Part shown: positions 26,659-38,781 of the stretch, piece after piece | Layout of the letters: each line of letters begins with the position of its first letter | Position numbering within the stretch: position 1 is the first letter of the stretch | NCBI RefSeq assembly: GCF_016756595.1 | Contig: NZ_AP023257.1 | Location: 5,224,001 to 5,288,000, forward strand | DNA from: Mesorhizobium sp. L-2-11 | GTDB taxonomy: Bacteria > Pseudomonadota > Alphaproteobacteria > Rhizobiales > Rhizobiaceae | Reading direction: 5' to 3' | Length of the DNA: 64,000 nucleotides | The notes under the pieces: model-generated | Databases searched by the model: none | What the model was told of the DNA's origin: nothing | Seen by the model: only the letters and a program-made list of their open reading frames with translations | Position numbers and translations under genes: made by a program

Positions 26659-27942
26659 CTAGCCGGGAAAGCCACTGAGCAGTCGGCTGCATTCGGCGAC
26701 GAATTTTTCATTTGGCATGCGGCCATCCGCATCGCGCGAGTACTCCGGCTTCAGCCGGTTAAGGAAGAACATTTCGAGCCTGCGCCCGTGCTTGGTCTCG
26801 ATGGCGCCTCGGGGTTCCAGTTCGAATAAAGTCTTGACATGCCCGGCAACGGTTTCCGAGACATTGATCCGTCCGGGCGCGCCGTTCTCCTCCATGAGTG
26901 CGGCCGTGTTCACCGCATCGCCCCAGATATCGAAGGTGAACTTCCGCCGGCCGACGACGCCCGATATGACCGGGCCAGTATGGATTCCGACACGCAACTC
27001 CAGTGCCGGCAACCGCATCTTCTCGCGCTGCGCCTTCATGCGGGCCGTGACGGCGTGGATTTCCAGTGCCGCGAGGCAGGTCTCAATTGGGTGCCGGCGA
27101 TTGGCCGTAGGTACTCCGGCAACGGCCATGTAGGCATCGCCGATCGTCTTGAGCTTTTCCAGCCCATGGCGCGTTACGATCTCGTCAAAAGCTGTGAAAT
27201 ACTGGTCAAGGAGCCCGATGAGCGCGGCGGGCTCCATGCGTTCGGCCAGAAGGGTAAAGCCCTTGAAATCCGCAAATAGGATCGTCGCCGACGGCTCATA
27301 TTTCGGCTGCACCTTGCCGCTCTTCTTGAGCTCGTCGGCAATCGACACAGGAAGGATATTGATGAGCAGCTCTTCGGTGCGCGCCTTCTCGGCGACCAAG
27401 TCCACATGCGCGTGATCCAGCTCTTTCAATGCTTGGTCGAACTCGATGAGTTTGCGGCGCAGCTCCAATTGGGTCAGCACCTGGCGCGAAAGGCGGCGCA
27501 GTGACTCAGTTTGTTCGAAGGCCAGCTGACGCGGCACGAAATCCATCACACAAAGTGTCCCCAACGCATAACCTGCTTCGGTCACAAGCGGAATGCCACA
27601 ATAGAACTTGAAGTGCGGTTCACCCGTAACAAAGGGGATTTGATTGAATCGGGAATCCATGAGCAGATCGGGCGCTACGACCATCTCGGTGCCGCAAACA
27701 GTCGTAGCGCAGAATGCGATTTCGCGCGGACACTGGTTAAAGTTCGGAGGAAGGCCATACTTGGCCTTTAGCCAGAGGCGGTCGTCGTCCATCAAGCTGA
27801 CATAGGCTACGGGGCACTGGCAAATCTGCGCAGCCAGTTCGCCAATGTCGTCATAGGCGATCTCCGGCGCGGTATCGAGAAGATTAAGTGCTCGGACCGC
27901 ACCAAGCCGCTCCGTCTCGTTGGCGGGCGTTTGGTACGGCAT
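26659..27942 (-). CDS. GAF-domain adenylate cyclase (class III)
   Basis: 427 residues. Residues about 20-160 form a GAF domain (CPVAYVSLMDDDRLWLKA, GIPLVTEAGYALGTLCVMD). A short coiled linker follows, then a class III cyclase domain from about 215: ILFADFKGFTLLAERM with the metal-binding Asp, LEKLKTIGDAYMAVAG with the adenine-contacting Lys and second metal Asp, and DIWGDAVNTAALM with Asp and the transition-state Asn. The Lys/Asp pair indicates ATP rather than GTP as substrate. Soluble; the GAF domain probably senses a small ligand. Transcribed alone. Confidence 0.9.
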   Translation of the reverse strand: MPYQTPANETERLGAVRALNLLDTAPEIAYDDIGELAAQICQCPVAYVSLMDDDRLWLKAKYGLPPNFNQCPREIAFCATTVCGTEMVVAPDLLMDSRFNQIPFVTGEPHFKFYCGIPLVTEAGYALGTLCVMDFVPRQLAFEQTESLRRLSRQVLTQLELRRKLIEFDQALKELDHAHVDLVAEKARTEELLINILPVSIADELKKSGKVQPKYEPSATILFADFKGFTLLAERMEPAALIGLLDQYFTAFDEIVTRHGLEKLKTIGDAYMAVAGVPTANRRHPIETCLAALEIHAVTARMKAQREKMRLPALELRVGIHTGPVISGVVGRRKFTFDIWGDAVNTAALMEENGAPGRINVSETVAGHVKTLFELEPRGAIETKHGRRLEMFFLNRLKPEYSRDADGRMPNEKFVAECSRLLSGFPG

Positions 27943-28369
27943 CGCAGCGCCTCGGTCGGAGTTCTGGGCGTCCTAGCCCGTGCGCGCATAGTCGCGCATG
28001 CTGGACAGCATATCAAAATTCGGGATTGAGGCTAGCGAGCTACGCGGGCTCTCTGCGAATGACCGCTCGCCACACTTATTGCCGACCTCCTCTTGGCCAT
28101 CGCCAATGTCCGCTCCGGGTCACCAGAGCTGGTTGCGCTAATGTCCAGTTCCGGGAAGGAGAATCGGCCTCGGAAGGTCTCGAAAGGGTCAGGAACGCTG
28201 GTTCGCTGAATATCGGCTCTCAAGACGCTATATCGCTGCCGGAACGACCGGTTAGGGTCACGGATTGCCGTATGGCTGCCCAGAAGGAGGCAGAGAAGAG
28301 GTCGAATTTTGCCGTTTGCAACTCCTCTCGATCGGAACGCGACACTGCTTGTGGAAACGTCCGGTGCCG
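27943..28369. other. Intergenic stretch without a recognisable gene
   Basis: About 430 bases between the cyclase gene start and the end of the frameshifted ligase/acyltransferase gene. Short open frames on both strands show no motif and inconsistent codon use. Nothing supportable was found. Confidence 0.5.
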
Positions 28370-31208
<2,839 letters not shown>

Positions 31209-31706
31209 CTTCGTGCCCGTTTCCAAGCCACAATGCTAACGGCTTCAGGCAATTGGACATTGACGCGATCGAGCGTACAGCCAGAGCAATCGAGCGGATT
31301 GAAGCCGTGGCGGGCGGCAAGCCATTGTGTTTAACTATGGCGTTCTGGCGGCTTAGCAACGGCGCTGGGATCTGGCGCCCAAACCGCCCTGCCAAATTCA
31401 ATATCAGTTTTGCTCTGCAATAAAGACTTTCAGGTGTCTCATCGCCTAGGTCGCTTCTCTCATCAGGGTCGGCCATCACTTTGTTGTCAGCCCGGTCGCA
31501 CGTGAGCATCACCCATTGCTGGCATTGCCCAAATGCCCCCTTCAGGAGGTTGATCCGCGCACCCGACTAGGATAACATGACAATCGTAGTTTAGTTTTAG
31601 CCGCGGCCGCAGCAAGGCTGGCCCTTCACGCGCGGCGCCATCAAAACCTTTGAAACTCAGCACAGAGCGCCTGCGCGGCGCCTGTGCCACATGGCGTCCG
31701 CAACGA
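31209..31706. promoter_or_regulatory. Divergent intergenic region upstream of the siderophore operon
   Basis: About 500 bases between the minus-strand ligase/acyltransferase gene and asbA. On the plus strand TTGATC (31550-31555) and TAACAT (31573-31578) are spaced by 17 bases and could form a promoter for the asb genes. An A/T-rich stretch with GTAGTTTAGTTTTAG lies just downstream (about 31587-31601), where an iron-responsive regulator could bind. I could not match it to a defined RirA, Irr or Fur consensus. No gene was found in the region. Confidence 0.4.
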
Positions 31707-33476
31707 ATGATCGACAACAATCAGATTGCAGCAGAACAGGCAATTTTTCGAGCCTTCGCAAACAGCTATCTGCGAGAGCTGAATCCCGGGAACCCCGTGT
31801 TCCACCGCATTGGAGAACGGAACTTCGATTGCGTCGAGATTTCCCTGCCGTCGCGGCATGCCGTGCTGCGCATCGAAATGAAATCCCGATCGCTTTGCGG
31901 AATGCACCTGTTTGGACAGATCTGGATGCGCCAGGATGCCGGTCCGAACTGGCACGAGATAGAACCGATCCTGGCCGTGCATCTGCTTGTGCTGGGAGCC
32001 AGAGAAGCCGGATCGGCCACGCATCGACAAGCCGACGTCGAGCTCCTCGAACGGATTCTTCAAAGCTGTCAGGCGACGAAACGTTACCTCGACGCCGCCG
32101 ATCGGGCGCCGCCACTGGCCGACTTTATAGCCGCGGAACAATCCCTGTATTTCGGGCATCCGCTGCATCCGACGCCCAAGAGCCTGCAAGGGATGTCGAA
32201 CTGGCAGCAGGATGTCTATGCCCCCGAATTGCGCGGCGGTTTCCAGCTGGCCTATTTCGCCGCCGCTGCCCATCTCGTTCGCGAGGATTCCGCCGGCATC
32301 GCGGTGACCTCGATCGTCGGTTCACTGCTGGGCAGCGACGCCGGCAAGGTCGCCGCAGGTAACGGCGAGATGCTCCTGCCCATGCATCCGCTTCAGGCAC
32401 AAGCATTGATGCTCGATCCGGCGGTGCGCGCGCTCATGGATTCAGGGCAGATCCGCTATCTCGGTCCGGCAGGGCCGGTGTTCACGGCGACTTCTTCGGT
32501 GCGCACGGTTTACAGCGATGACGCCGCCTGGATGCCGAAATTCTCGCTGCCCGTCCGCATCACCAACTCCAAGCGCGTCAACAGACGGCACGAGCTGGAG
32601 GCAGGCGTTGCGGTGGCGCGCCTGTTCGAACGCGCCGGGATCGACATGTTCGAGCCGCGCCTCGGCTTTCTCCATGACAGCGCATACGTGACGCTGGATT
32701 TTTTCGGACAGGCCGAGAGCGGTTTCGAAGTCATCTTCCGCCAAAATCCCTTCCGGGGCCGCGCCGGCGATCCGGTGATCACCGTTTCGGCACTGACGGC
32801 CGAACCACGTCCCGGGCACAGCTCATTGTTCGAAACCATCGTCCGGCGCGTCGCGCAGGATCAGGATATCTCGGTGCGGCAGGCGTGCCGTCGCTGGTTC
32901 GAATGCTATCTCGACTGTGCACTCGATCCGCTGGTCAAACTCTACGACCGGTTCGGCGTCGCGCTGGAAGCGCATCAGCAGAACAGCTTGCTTGACCTGT
33001 CGCAGCAGGGGCTGCCCAGCCGATATTTTTATCGCGACAGCCAGGGATTCTACCTCTCGAACAGTTTCAGGGCCCGGTGGTATGGCCTGGTCCCCGAGGT
33101 TGTCCAGATCCGCAGTCTTTTCTTCGACGACCGGGACATTCGCGAGCGGCTCTCCTACTATCTCATCGTCAACCAGATCTTCTCGGTCATCGCGCGCGCC
33201 GGGCATGACGGCCTGGCAAGCGAGGCCGAACTGCTCGCCATCCTGCGTGCGCGGCTCAAGAAGCTGGCGCAGGAGCTTACTGGCGCAGGCGGGGAATTCG
33301 CGACCAGCCTGCTGGACAAGCCGCACATCACCGCAAAGGCCAACCTGGCAATCCGGCTCGGGGATGTCGATGAGCTGGCCGAGGGCGGCAGCGCCATCTA
33401 CACGCATTTTCCCAATCCACTGAGCCGCGTCGGGCTGTTTGTGGCCGCGGAGCAGGCACATGCCATTGCCTCTTGA
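31707..33476 (+). CDS. asbA: Petrobactin biosynthesis protein AsbA (NIS synthetase, IucA/IucC family)
   Basis: 589 residues from the ATG at 31707. It shows the IucA/IucC pattern and, more specifically, blocks I recognise from Bacillus AsbA: AEQSLYFGHPLHPTPKS, LLPMHPLQAQ, FTATSSVRTVY, PVRITNSKRVNRRHELEAG, ESGFEVIFRQNPF and GVALEAHQQNS. AsbA condenses citrate with spermidine or an acylated spermidine using ATP. Cytoplasmic. First gene of asbA-asbB-asbC-asbDE-asbF; its stop overlaps the asbB start by 17 bases. Length is close to the Bacillus protein. Confidence 0.92.
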   Translation: MIDNNQIAAEQAIFRAFANSYLRELNPGNPVFHRIGERNFDCVEISLPSRHAVLRIEMKSRSLCGMHLFGQIWMRQDAGPNWHEIEPILAVHLLVLGAREAGSATHRQADVELLERILQSCQATKRYLDAADRAPPLADFIAAEQSLYFGHPLHPTPKSLQGMSNWQQDVYAPELRGGFQLAYFAAAAHLVREDSAGIAVTSIVGSLLGSDAGKVAAGNGEMLLPMHPLQAQALMLDPAVRALMDSGQIRYLGPAGPVFTATSSVRTVYSDDAAWMPKFSLPVRITNSKRVNRRHELEAGVAVARLFERAGIDMFEPRLGFLHDSAYVTLDFFGQAESGFEVIFRQNPFRGRAGDPVITVSALTAEPRPGHSSLFETIVRRVAQDQDISVRQACRRWFECYLDCALDPLVKLYDRFGVALEAHQQNSLLDLSQQGLPSRYFYRDSQGFYLSNSFRARWYGLVPEVVQIRSLFFDDRDIRERLSYYLIVNQIFSVIARAGHDGLASEAELLAILRARLKKLAQELTGAGGEFATSLLDKPHITAKANLAIRLGDVDELAEGGSAIYTHFPNPLSRVGLFVAAEQAHAIAS

Positions 33477-35169
33477 TCTCCACGGCATCCCCGAGCTGCG
33501 TGTGATGCGCCAGCTCGCGGAAGCCCTGGTCTATGAGGGGCTGGTCGATTGCGCGATGTCGCGCGGCGGCGGGAAAGCCCGCTTCGAATGGCGCTACGGC
33601 GGCGCCTCGATACGATGCGAGGGATCGATCGGCGCCTTCGGCCGGGTCAGGGTTGTCGCCGAAACGATCGAGCGGGGCTGCGACGGCCAATGGCGACCAG
33701 CGACGCTCGGCGATGTGCTTGCGAGCATAGACACCTGCCCCGAACTGCGTGCGCAACTCACATCCGAACTGGATCGGACGCTCGATTTCAGCGCCTGGAA
33801 CGAGCGCATTCTCCGGCCTAGCCCGCGCCGCGATCTGCCCTTTGCGCAACTCGACAGCGCCATTGATGAGGGTCATCCCTATCATCCGTGTTTCAAGCCG
33901 CGCACCGGCTTCGACTACGCCGACCACGCGGCGTACGGCCCCGAAGCAGGCAACGCCTTCCAACTGGCCTGGCTGGCGGTCGCGCCCGAACGTCTGCACT
34001 CGGCGTTTCCCACGGACGAGCAGGCTTTCTGGTTGCACGAACTCGGCGTCGAAACCTATTCGCTGCTGAATGAGCGCCGTGCCCGGCTCGGCGACAATGC
34101 AAGGCGGTTCGGCCTGATGCCGCTGCATCCCTGGCAATGGAAAGCGTTGCAGGGCTCGGAGCTGTCGCGCTGGCTGGCGGAGGGCTCCGCGGGATTTCTC
34201 GGCCAGGCCGGCGATCGCTACACCGCCAGCCAATCGGTGCGGACGCTTTTCAATCGCGATCAGCCGCGACGCGCCAATCTCAAACTGCCGATGAATCTCG
34301 TCAACTCGTCGGCCAGGCGCATCATCGAGCCGCATTCGGTGTGCAGCGCGCCGTCGATCAGCCGCTGGCTCAAGGACATTGTCGCCAGCGATCCGCTGTT
34401 CGAGGCGCGCTATCCGCTTACCATCCTCGCCGAATATGCCGGCACGATCGCAGATCGGGAAGGACAGCTGGCAGGACAGATCGCTGCGATTTGGCGGGAG
34501 GAGGTTACAGGCAGCCTCAAGCCCGGCGAAACCGCGGTGCCGCTCAACGCGCTGATGGTTTTGGAGAGTGACGGCCGGCCGTTCGTCGCGACCTGGGTCG
34601 AGCAGTACGGGCTGGACGCCTGGCTCGACAGGCTTGTGGACACGGTGACGATGCCGGTGTTTCACCTGCTCGTCGGCCATGGCATCGCGACGGAAGCGCA
34701 TGGCCAGAACCTGATCCTGATCCATCGCGACGGCTGGCCAGTAAGGCTGGCGATGCGCGACTTCCACGACAGCGTCGAATATGTGCCTGGCTTCCTGCGC
34801 GATCCCTCTGCTGTTCCCGACTTCCTCGCCTTGAACCCCGCCTATCGCGACGCCGCGCCCAACCAGTATTACTGGATGGAGAGCGCCGATTTGCTCGGCG
34901 AGCTCTGCCTGGACGCCTTGTTCGTCTACAACCTCGCCGAGATTTCGCACCTGCTGCGGCATTGTTATGGCCTCGACGAAGACAGCTTCTGGTCGAGCGT
35001 CGGCGGGCGGTTGCGGGACCATTGCCGGCAGTTCGGACTGACCGATCGGCAAGCCGCGCTTGGCCTGTTCCAGCCACGCATCCGCACGGAATCGCTGCTG
35101 CGACGCAAGCTCGCGCCAGCGGGCAGCGAATGCGCCCACGAAATCCCAAACAGCCTTGCAGTCGCGTAA
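33460..35169 (+). CDS. asbB: Petrobactin biosynthesis protein AsbB (NIS synthetase, IucA/IucC family)
   Basis: 569 residues from the ATG at 33460. Recognisable AsbB-type features: RVMRQLAEALVYEGLVD at the N-terminus, IDEGHPYHPCFKPRTGFDY (ATP/substrate region), FGLMPLHPWQWKAL, ASQSVRTLFN and the C-terminal VGHGIATEAHGQNLILIH and RLAMRDFHDS. AsbB joins the second 3,4-dihydroxybenzoyl-spermidine arm to the citrate core. The gene overlaps asbA and is followed after 12 bases by asbC with an AAGGAGA site. The pair of different NIS synthetases is typical of a citrate-centred, two-arm siderophore. Confidence 0.92.
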   Translation: MPLPLDLHGIPELRVMRQLAEALVYEGLVDCAMSRGGGKARFEWRYGGASIRCEGSIGAFGRVRVVAETIERGCDGQWRPATLGDVLASIDTCPELRAQLTSELDRTLDFSAWNERILRPSPRRDLPFAQLDSAIDEGHPYHPCFKPRTGFDYADHAAYGPEAGNAFQLAWLAVAPERLHSAFPTDEQAFWLHELGVETYSLLNERRARLGDNARRFGLMPLHPWQWKALQGSELSRWLAEGSAGFLGQAGDRYTASQSVRTLFNRDQPRRANLKLPMNLVNSSARRIIEPHSVCSAPSISRWLKDIVASDPLFEARYPLTILAEYAGTIADREGQLAGQIAAIWREEVTGSLKPGETAVPLNALMVLESDGRPFVATWVEQYGLDAWLDRLVDTVTMPVFHLLVGHGIATEAHGQNLILIHRDGWPVRLAMRDFHDSVEYVPGFLRDPSAVPDFLALNPAYRDAAPNQYYWMESADLLGELCLDALFVYNLAEISHLLRHCYGLDEDSFWSSVGGRLRDHCRQFGLTDRQAALGLFQPRIRTESLLRRKLAPAGSECAHEIPNSLAVA

Positions 35170-35181
35170 GGAGACAGAAAA

Positions 35182-36453
35182 ATGATCACCATCAACGACA
35201 CGGTCTTTGATCAGGCCTATTTCCGCGCCGCGGCGGACCGCATTGCGGCCGCGGCGCAACTCGACAAGCGCGCAGGCGACCGTTTTGCGGTCTGTTTCTC
35301 CGAGGCGCAGGATTGGCTGGCCTTCTTCTTTGCAGCGCGCGCGGCCGGCGCCAGCGTGCTGCCGCTGCATCCCTCGACGCCATATGCCGCGGCGCGCCGG
35401 CAGGCGGAGACGGCGAACTGCAACTGGCTTTTCTACAACCGGCTGGAAGGCGAGCCGATCTGCGAGGAGCGCGCCGGCGAAGCTGGACAGCTGCTGCAGA
35501 TGAGCTCTGGCACCACCGGCGAGCCGAAATGCATCGCGCGCGCCTGGAGCGACATAGACGACGAGATCGACAGCTACACTTCGGCGTTTGTCGAGCCACA
35601 GGACATGACGCCGTTGGTCGCCGCTCCAACCACCCATTCCTATGGCTTGATCTGCGGCGTAATGGTGGCGCTGAAACGCGGCCAGACGCCTGCCATACTG
35701 GATACCGGAAACCCCAAATTCCTGCTTCGCAAGCTGCGCGAAACGGAGCGCCCCTATCTGATCTCGTCGCCGGCCATCCTGCACACGCTCGCCAGGCTTT
35801 TGCCGGCCGGCGAGCAGATCCACGCAACGATGACGTCCGGCACCCTCTTGCCCGACCCTTGGTTCGAGCAGATCAGGGCCAAATCAAAACACATGTTGCA
35901 GCAGTACGGCTGTTCGGAAGCCGGCTGCATAGCAATCAACCCGGATGTGCAGGCGGCTAATGAAGTTGGCTATGTGCTGCCACGCTTCGCGTTGCGCGAT
36001 GCCGGCACGGCCAGTGAGCCGAAGGAAATTGCCATCGAGCGCAAAGGCGTGGCGGTCGAGACGCGCGACCTCGGCTACCGCCGCGACGACGGCATGCTGG
36101 TCTTCCTGTCGCGCCTCGACGATTTGATCAACGTCTCGGGCCTCAACGTCTATCCGAAGGAAGTCGAGGACGTTGCCATGACGTTCCGCGGCATTGGCGA
36201 CGCCGTCGTGTTCCGCAAACAGGATGCATTCGCGGGCGAGCGCGTCGCGCTGCTTTTCAGCGCCGAACATGCGGTCGACCGGACGCAGCTTCGGCAATGG
36301 TGCGCCGAGCGGCTTGCTGCACACCAGATGCCAACCGAGATCGTTCAGGTGGAGCGCATCCCGCGCCAGGCAAACGGCAAGATCAGCCGGCGCGACGTGG
36401 CTGTGCGCTACGGCACGGGCGAATTCGCGCCGGTACGGACGGAGGCGGCCTGA
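35182..36453 (+). CDS. asbC: 3,4-dihydroxybenzoate-AMP ligase AsbC
   Basis: 423 residues. Adenylation-domain motifs: LLQMSSGTTGEPKCIARAW (P-loop-like), MLQQYGCSEAGCIAIN (substrate/ATP), then DLGYRRDDGMLVFLSRLDDLINVSGLNVYP, and the C-terminal lysine motif RIPRQANGKISRRDV. It is shorter than usual acyl-CoA ligases, matching AsbC (about 410 residues). In petrobactin synthesis it activates 3,4-dihydroxybenzoate as the adenylate and loads it onto the carrier domain AsbD, which is here part of the next gene. Start preceded by AAGGAGA. Confidence 0.9.
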   Translation: MITINDTVFDQAYFRAAADRIAAAAQLDKRAGDRFAVCFSEAQDWLAFFFAARAAGASVLPLHPSTPYAAARRQAETANCNWLFYNRLEGEPICEERAGEAGQLLQMSSGTTGEPKCIARAWSDIDDEIDSYTSAFVEPQDMTPLVAAPTTHSYGLICGVMVALKRGQTPAILDTGNPKFLLRKLRETERPYLISSPAILHTLARLLPAGEQIHATMTSGTLLPDPWFEQIRAKSKHMLQQYGCSEAGCIAINPDVQAANEVGYVLPRFALRDAGTASEPKEIAIERKGVAVETRDLGYRRDDGMLVFLSRLDDLINVSGLNVYPKEVEDVAMTFRGIGDAVVFRKQDAFAGERVALLFSAEHAVDRTQLRQWCAERLAAHQMPTEIVQVERIPRQANGKISRRDVAVRYGTGEFAPVRTEAA

Positions 36454-37796
36454 TGACCTACGATCGACTACTCGACGCGATCGGGACGATCCTGCGCGAC
36501 AAGCTCGACAACCAGCACATGGATAGGTTTGCGCCGCAAGCCAGGCTGAACGAGGATCTGTATCTCGATTCCGTGCTCATCCTCGAGATCATGCTGGCGC
36601 TTGAACTCGACCACGGCGTCGCGCTGCCCGAGGAGGTGATCAGTCGTCAGGATCTGGACACCGTGGACGACCTGGCGCGGCTGTTCGCCAAAACCCCGGG
36701 ACCGAATGGAACACTGGTGAAACCGGCTAAGGACCTTGTTCTCGCTCGCGCCGAACGAGAGGCGGTTGAGCGGATCGGCGTGCATGGCGAGGACTTCGTC
36801 GACATCAAGGTCCATTGCTTCGTCAGCAATGTCTGCCACGCGGTGAAGCAAAGGCAGCTTGATCATCGACCTTTCTTCTTCGGCGTCTGGGATGCGGGTT
36901 TCGCCGTCGATAGAAGCTGGCGGCTGGCGTATCACGCACCTGAAATCAACCACGACTTCTTCCGCGATTGGTTCGAGCGCCTGTACGGCGCCAAGGTTCG
37001 CCAATGGTATCGGCCGGACGCCGCCAAGGTAGAGAACCTGGCGACGATGCTGGAGCTTCTGGAGCGCAAGAAGCAGAGCGAGTACCTGATGGTCATGCTC
37101 GATCTCTTCCACCTGCCGGAGCGCGAGAACAAGTTCAACCAGAACCCGTTCCCGCATTATCTGATGGTGGAACACACCGAGGATCCCGCAGTATGGATGG
37201 TCCTCGACCCGGATTTTCGCTGGGAAGGCCGGATAGAGAAACAGAAAGTCATCAACGCAATCATGCAGCCGACCGTTGCCGGCGGTTTCATTTTCGACGC
37301 TGCCGATATCAGGAAACCGTCCGCCGTCGATCTGCGCGACTATTTCCTTGCCTGTTTCCATGAAGACGACAATCTGCTGACGCGCGCAACGCGCGAAATC
37401 GTTCGGGCGCATCTGGAAAGCCGCGACGGCGTGAAGCTGCCCGAGTTGTCGATGGCGCTGCGCGAGTTGCCGGTCATCTCGATCCGCAAATACGCGCTGG
37501 AGCACGGCTTCGCCTTCTTCTGGCGATCGCTGCAGCTTTCCAACGCCGAGTTCGACACGATCTGCGACGACATCGAATCTCTGATCCAGGAATTCAAGGC
37601 GCTTCACTACGCCATCATGAAGCTCAGCCAGACAGGCGACGAAGCCTTGGCGGCGCGGGTGTTCGAGAAACTCGATGTGCTGGACGCGATGGAGCGCTCG
37701 CTGAAGCGCCGTCTCGCCCAGACCTATCGGCTGTGGTGCGACACGCGCGGCCTCCTGCACGCGCCGCGCCACGATGTCGAGGACGCCGTCGCATGA
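36453..37796 (+). CDS. asbDE: AsbD-AsbE fusion: aryl carrier domain plus 3,4-DHB-spermidine condensing enzyme
   Basis: 447 residues. Residues 1-80 are a carrier domain with LNEDLYLDSVLILEIMLALE, Ser40 being the phosphopantetheine site. From about residue 95 the rest is an AsbE-type domain (HCFVSNVCHAVKQRQ, PFFFGVWDAGFAVD, FNQNPFPHYLMVEHTED, VLDPDFRWEG). In Bacillus these are two separate proteins, AsbD (about 90 residues) and AsbE (about 330); the fused length equals their sum. AsbE transfers the aryl group from the carrier to spermidine. Good GGAGG site before the ATG, which overlaps the asbC stop by one base. Confidence 0.88.
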   Translation: MTYDRLLDAIGTILRDKLDNQHMDRFAPQARLNEDLYLDSVLILEIMLALELDHGVALPEEVISRQDLDTVDDLARLFAKTPGPNGTLVKPAKDLVLARAEREAVERIGVHGEDFVDIKVHCFVSNVCHAVKQRQLDHRPFFFGVWDAGFAVDRSWRLAYHAPEINHDFFRDWFERLYGAKVRQWYRPDAAKVENLATMLELLERKKQSEYLMVMLDLFHLPERENKFNQNPFPHYLMVEHTEDPAVWMVLDPDFRWEGRIEKQKVINAIMQPTVAGGFIFDAADIRKPSAVDLRDYFLACFHEDDNLLTRATREIVRAHLESRDGVKLPELSMALRELPVISIRKYALEHGFAFFWRSLQLSNAEFDTICDDIESLIQEFKALHYAIMKLSQTGDEALAARVFEKLDVLDAMERSLKRRLAQTYRLWCDTRGLLHAPRHDVEDAVA

Positions 37797-38638
37797 GGCT
37801 GTCGCTCTGCACGATCACCTTCCGCCATCACCTGCTGTCGCTGGAGGACATCGCGCGATGGGCGGCGGCGAACGATTTCCAGGGAATCGAGCTGTGGGGA
37901 GCACACGCGCGCAACATGCAGCACATGACCGAGCGCAACGCCGACTGGATGGCGGCGTTCGGCCTTTCCGTGCCGATGCTCAGCGACTATCTGCCTCTCG
38001 ATGAGGATCTGGCGTCGCTGCGTCACGCCACGTCGAACCTCTGCCGCCTTGCCGGCCGCTGGGGCGCCCGCAAGGTGCGTACGTTCGCCGGCAAATCGGC
38101 AAGTCGGGACACCTCGCCCGAAGCGCGCTGGCGACTGTCGGCGCGGCTTAGGGATGCCTGCATGATGGCGCAGGACCAGGGGTGCGAGATCCTGGTGGAG
38201 ACACATCCGGGAACGCTTGCCGATACGCTGTCGTCGACGCAGCGCCTGCTTGAGGAGGTCGATCATCCGGCGCTGGGCATCAATTTCGACACTTTGCACG
38301 TCTGGGAAGGCGGCGCCGATCCGGTCGCCTCGCATCGCGCGCTGTTGCCGCATATCCGGCACTATCATCTGAAAAATGTCCGCTCGCGTGCCGACCTCGC
38401 CGTCTTCGAGCCGGCAAACGTCTATGCCGCGGCCGGAAGGCGGACGGGCATGACCGCGCTTTTCGACGGCGCGGTGGACTACCTGCAATTCCTCGACGAA
38501 TTGTTCGAGCGCGAGGAGGTGGATGCCTCGCTGGAATGGTTCGGCGGCGACTGCTTCAACATCCTCGCCAACGACGCCCGCAACATGCGTCTGCTGCAGG
38601 CGGACCGCGAAGCACCGATCCGCGCCGGCGTGGCTTGA
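37793..38638 (+). CDS. asbF: 3-dehydroshikimate dehydratase AsbF
   Basis: 281 residues, ATGA overlap with asbDE. A TIM-barrel sugar-isomerase-like fold with clear AsbF blocks: SLCTITFRHHLLSLEDIARW, FQGIELWGAHARN, KVRTFAGKSASRD, LVETHPGTLADTLSSTQRLL, GINFDTLHVWEGGADP, YHLKNV, FEPANVYAAAGRRTGM and ASLEWFGGD. Metal ligands would be Glu/His/Asp residues in these motifs. The enzyme dehydrates the shikimate intermediate 3-dehydroshikimate to 3,4-dihydroxybenzoate, the aryl group of petrobactin. The near block-for-block match to Bacillus AsbF is the strongest single argument for petrobactin. Confidence 0.93.
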   Translation: MRLSLCTITFRHHLLSLEDIARWAAANDFQGIELWGAHARNMQHMTERNADWMAAFGLSVPMLSDYLPLDEDLASLRHATSNLCRLAGRWGARKVRTFAGKSASRDTSPEARWRLSARLRDACMMAQDQGCEILVETHPGTLADTLSSTQRLLEEVDHPALGINFDTLHVWEGGADPVASHRALLPHIRHYHLKNVRSRADLAVFEPANVYAAAGRRTGMTALFDGAVDYLQFLDELFEREEVDASLEWFGGDCFNILANDARNMRLLQADREAPIRAGVA

Positions 38639-38691
38639 GCGTCGACAGGGCCGTGCGTCGTTATGGACGCGCGGCGCTGTAGCGCGTTGAT

Positions 38692-38721
38692 TTGGCGCAC
38701 GATCCGTTCCGAAGGCGCCAA
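38692..38721. terminator. Possible hairpin between convergent siderophore genes
   Basis: Arms TTGGCGC (38692-38698) and GCGCCAA (38715-38721) can pair across a 16-base loop in the 143-base space between asbF (plus) and the receptor gene (minus). No T tract follows, so a terminator role is uncertain. Confidence 0.3.
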
Positions 38722-38781
38722 CGCAGACGTCTTTTTCGCAGCCGGCACGGGCGATTGCCCAGGCCGGCGTTTTGCCAAGGA

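Noticed and set aside
31543..31556. AGGAGGTTGATCC resembling the 3' end complement of 16S rRNA.
   Set aside because: No other rRNA-like sequence is nearby and the match is short; chance similarity.
33328..35823. Very long minus-strand open frame opposite asbB and asbC.
   Set aside because: Translation is rich in Arg/Ala/Gly without motifs; it is the shadow of the plus-strand genes.
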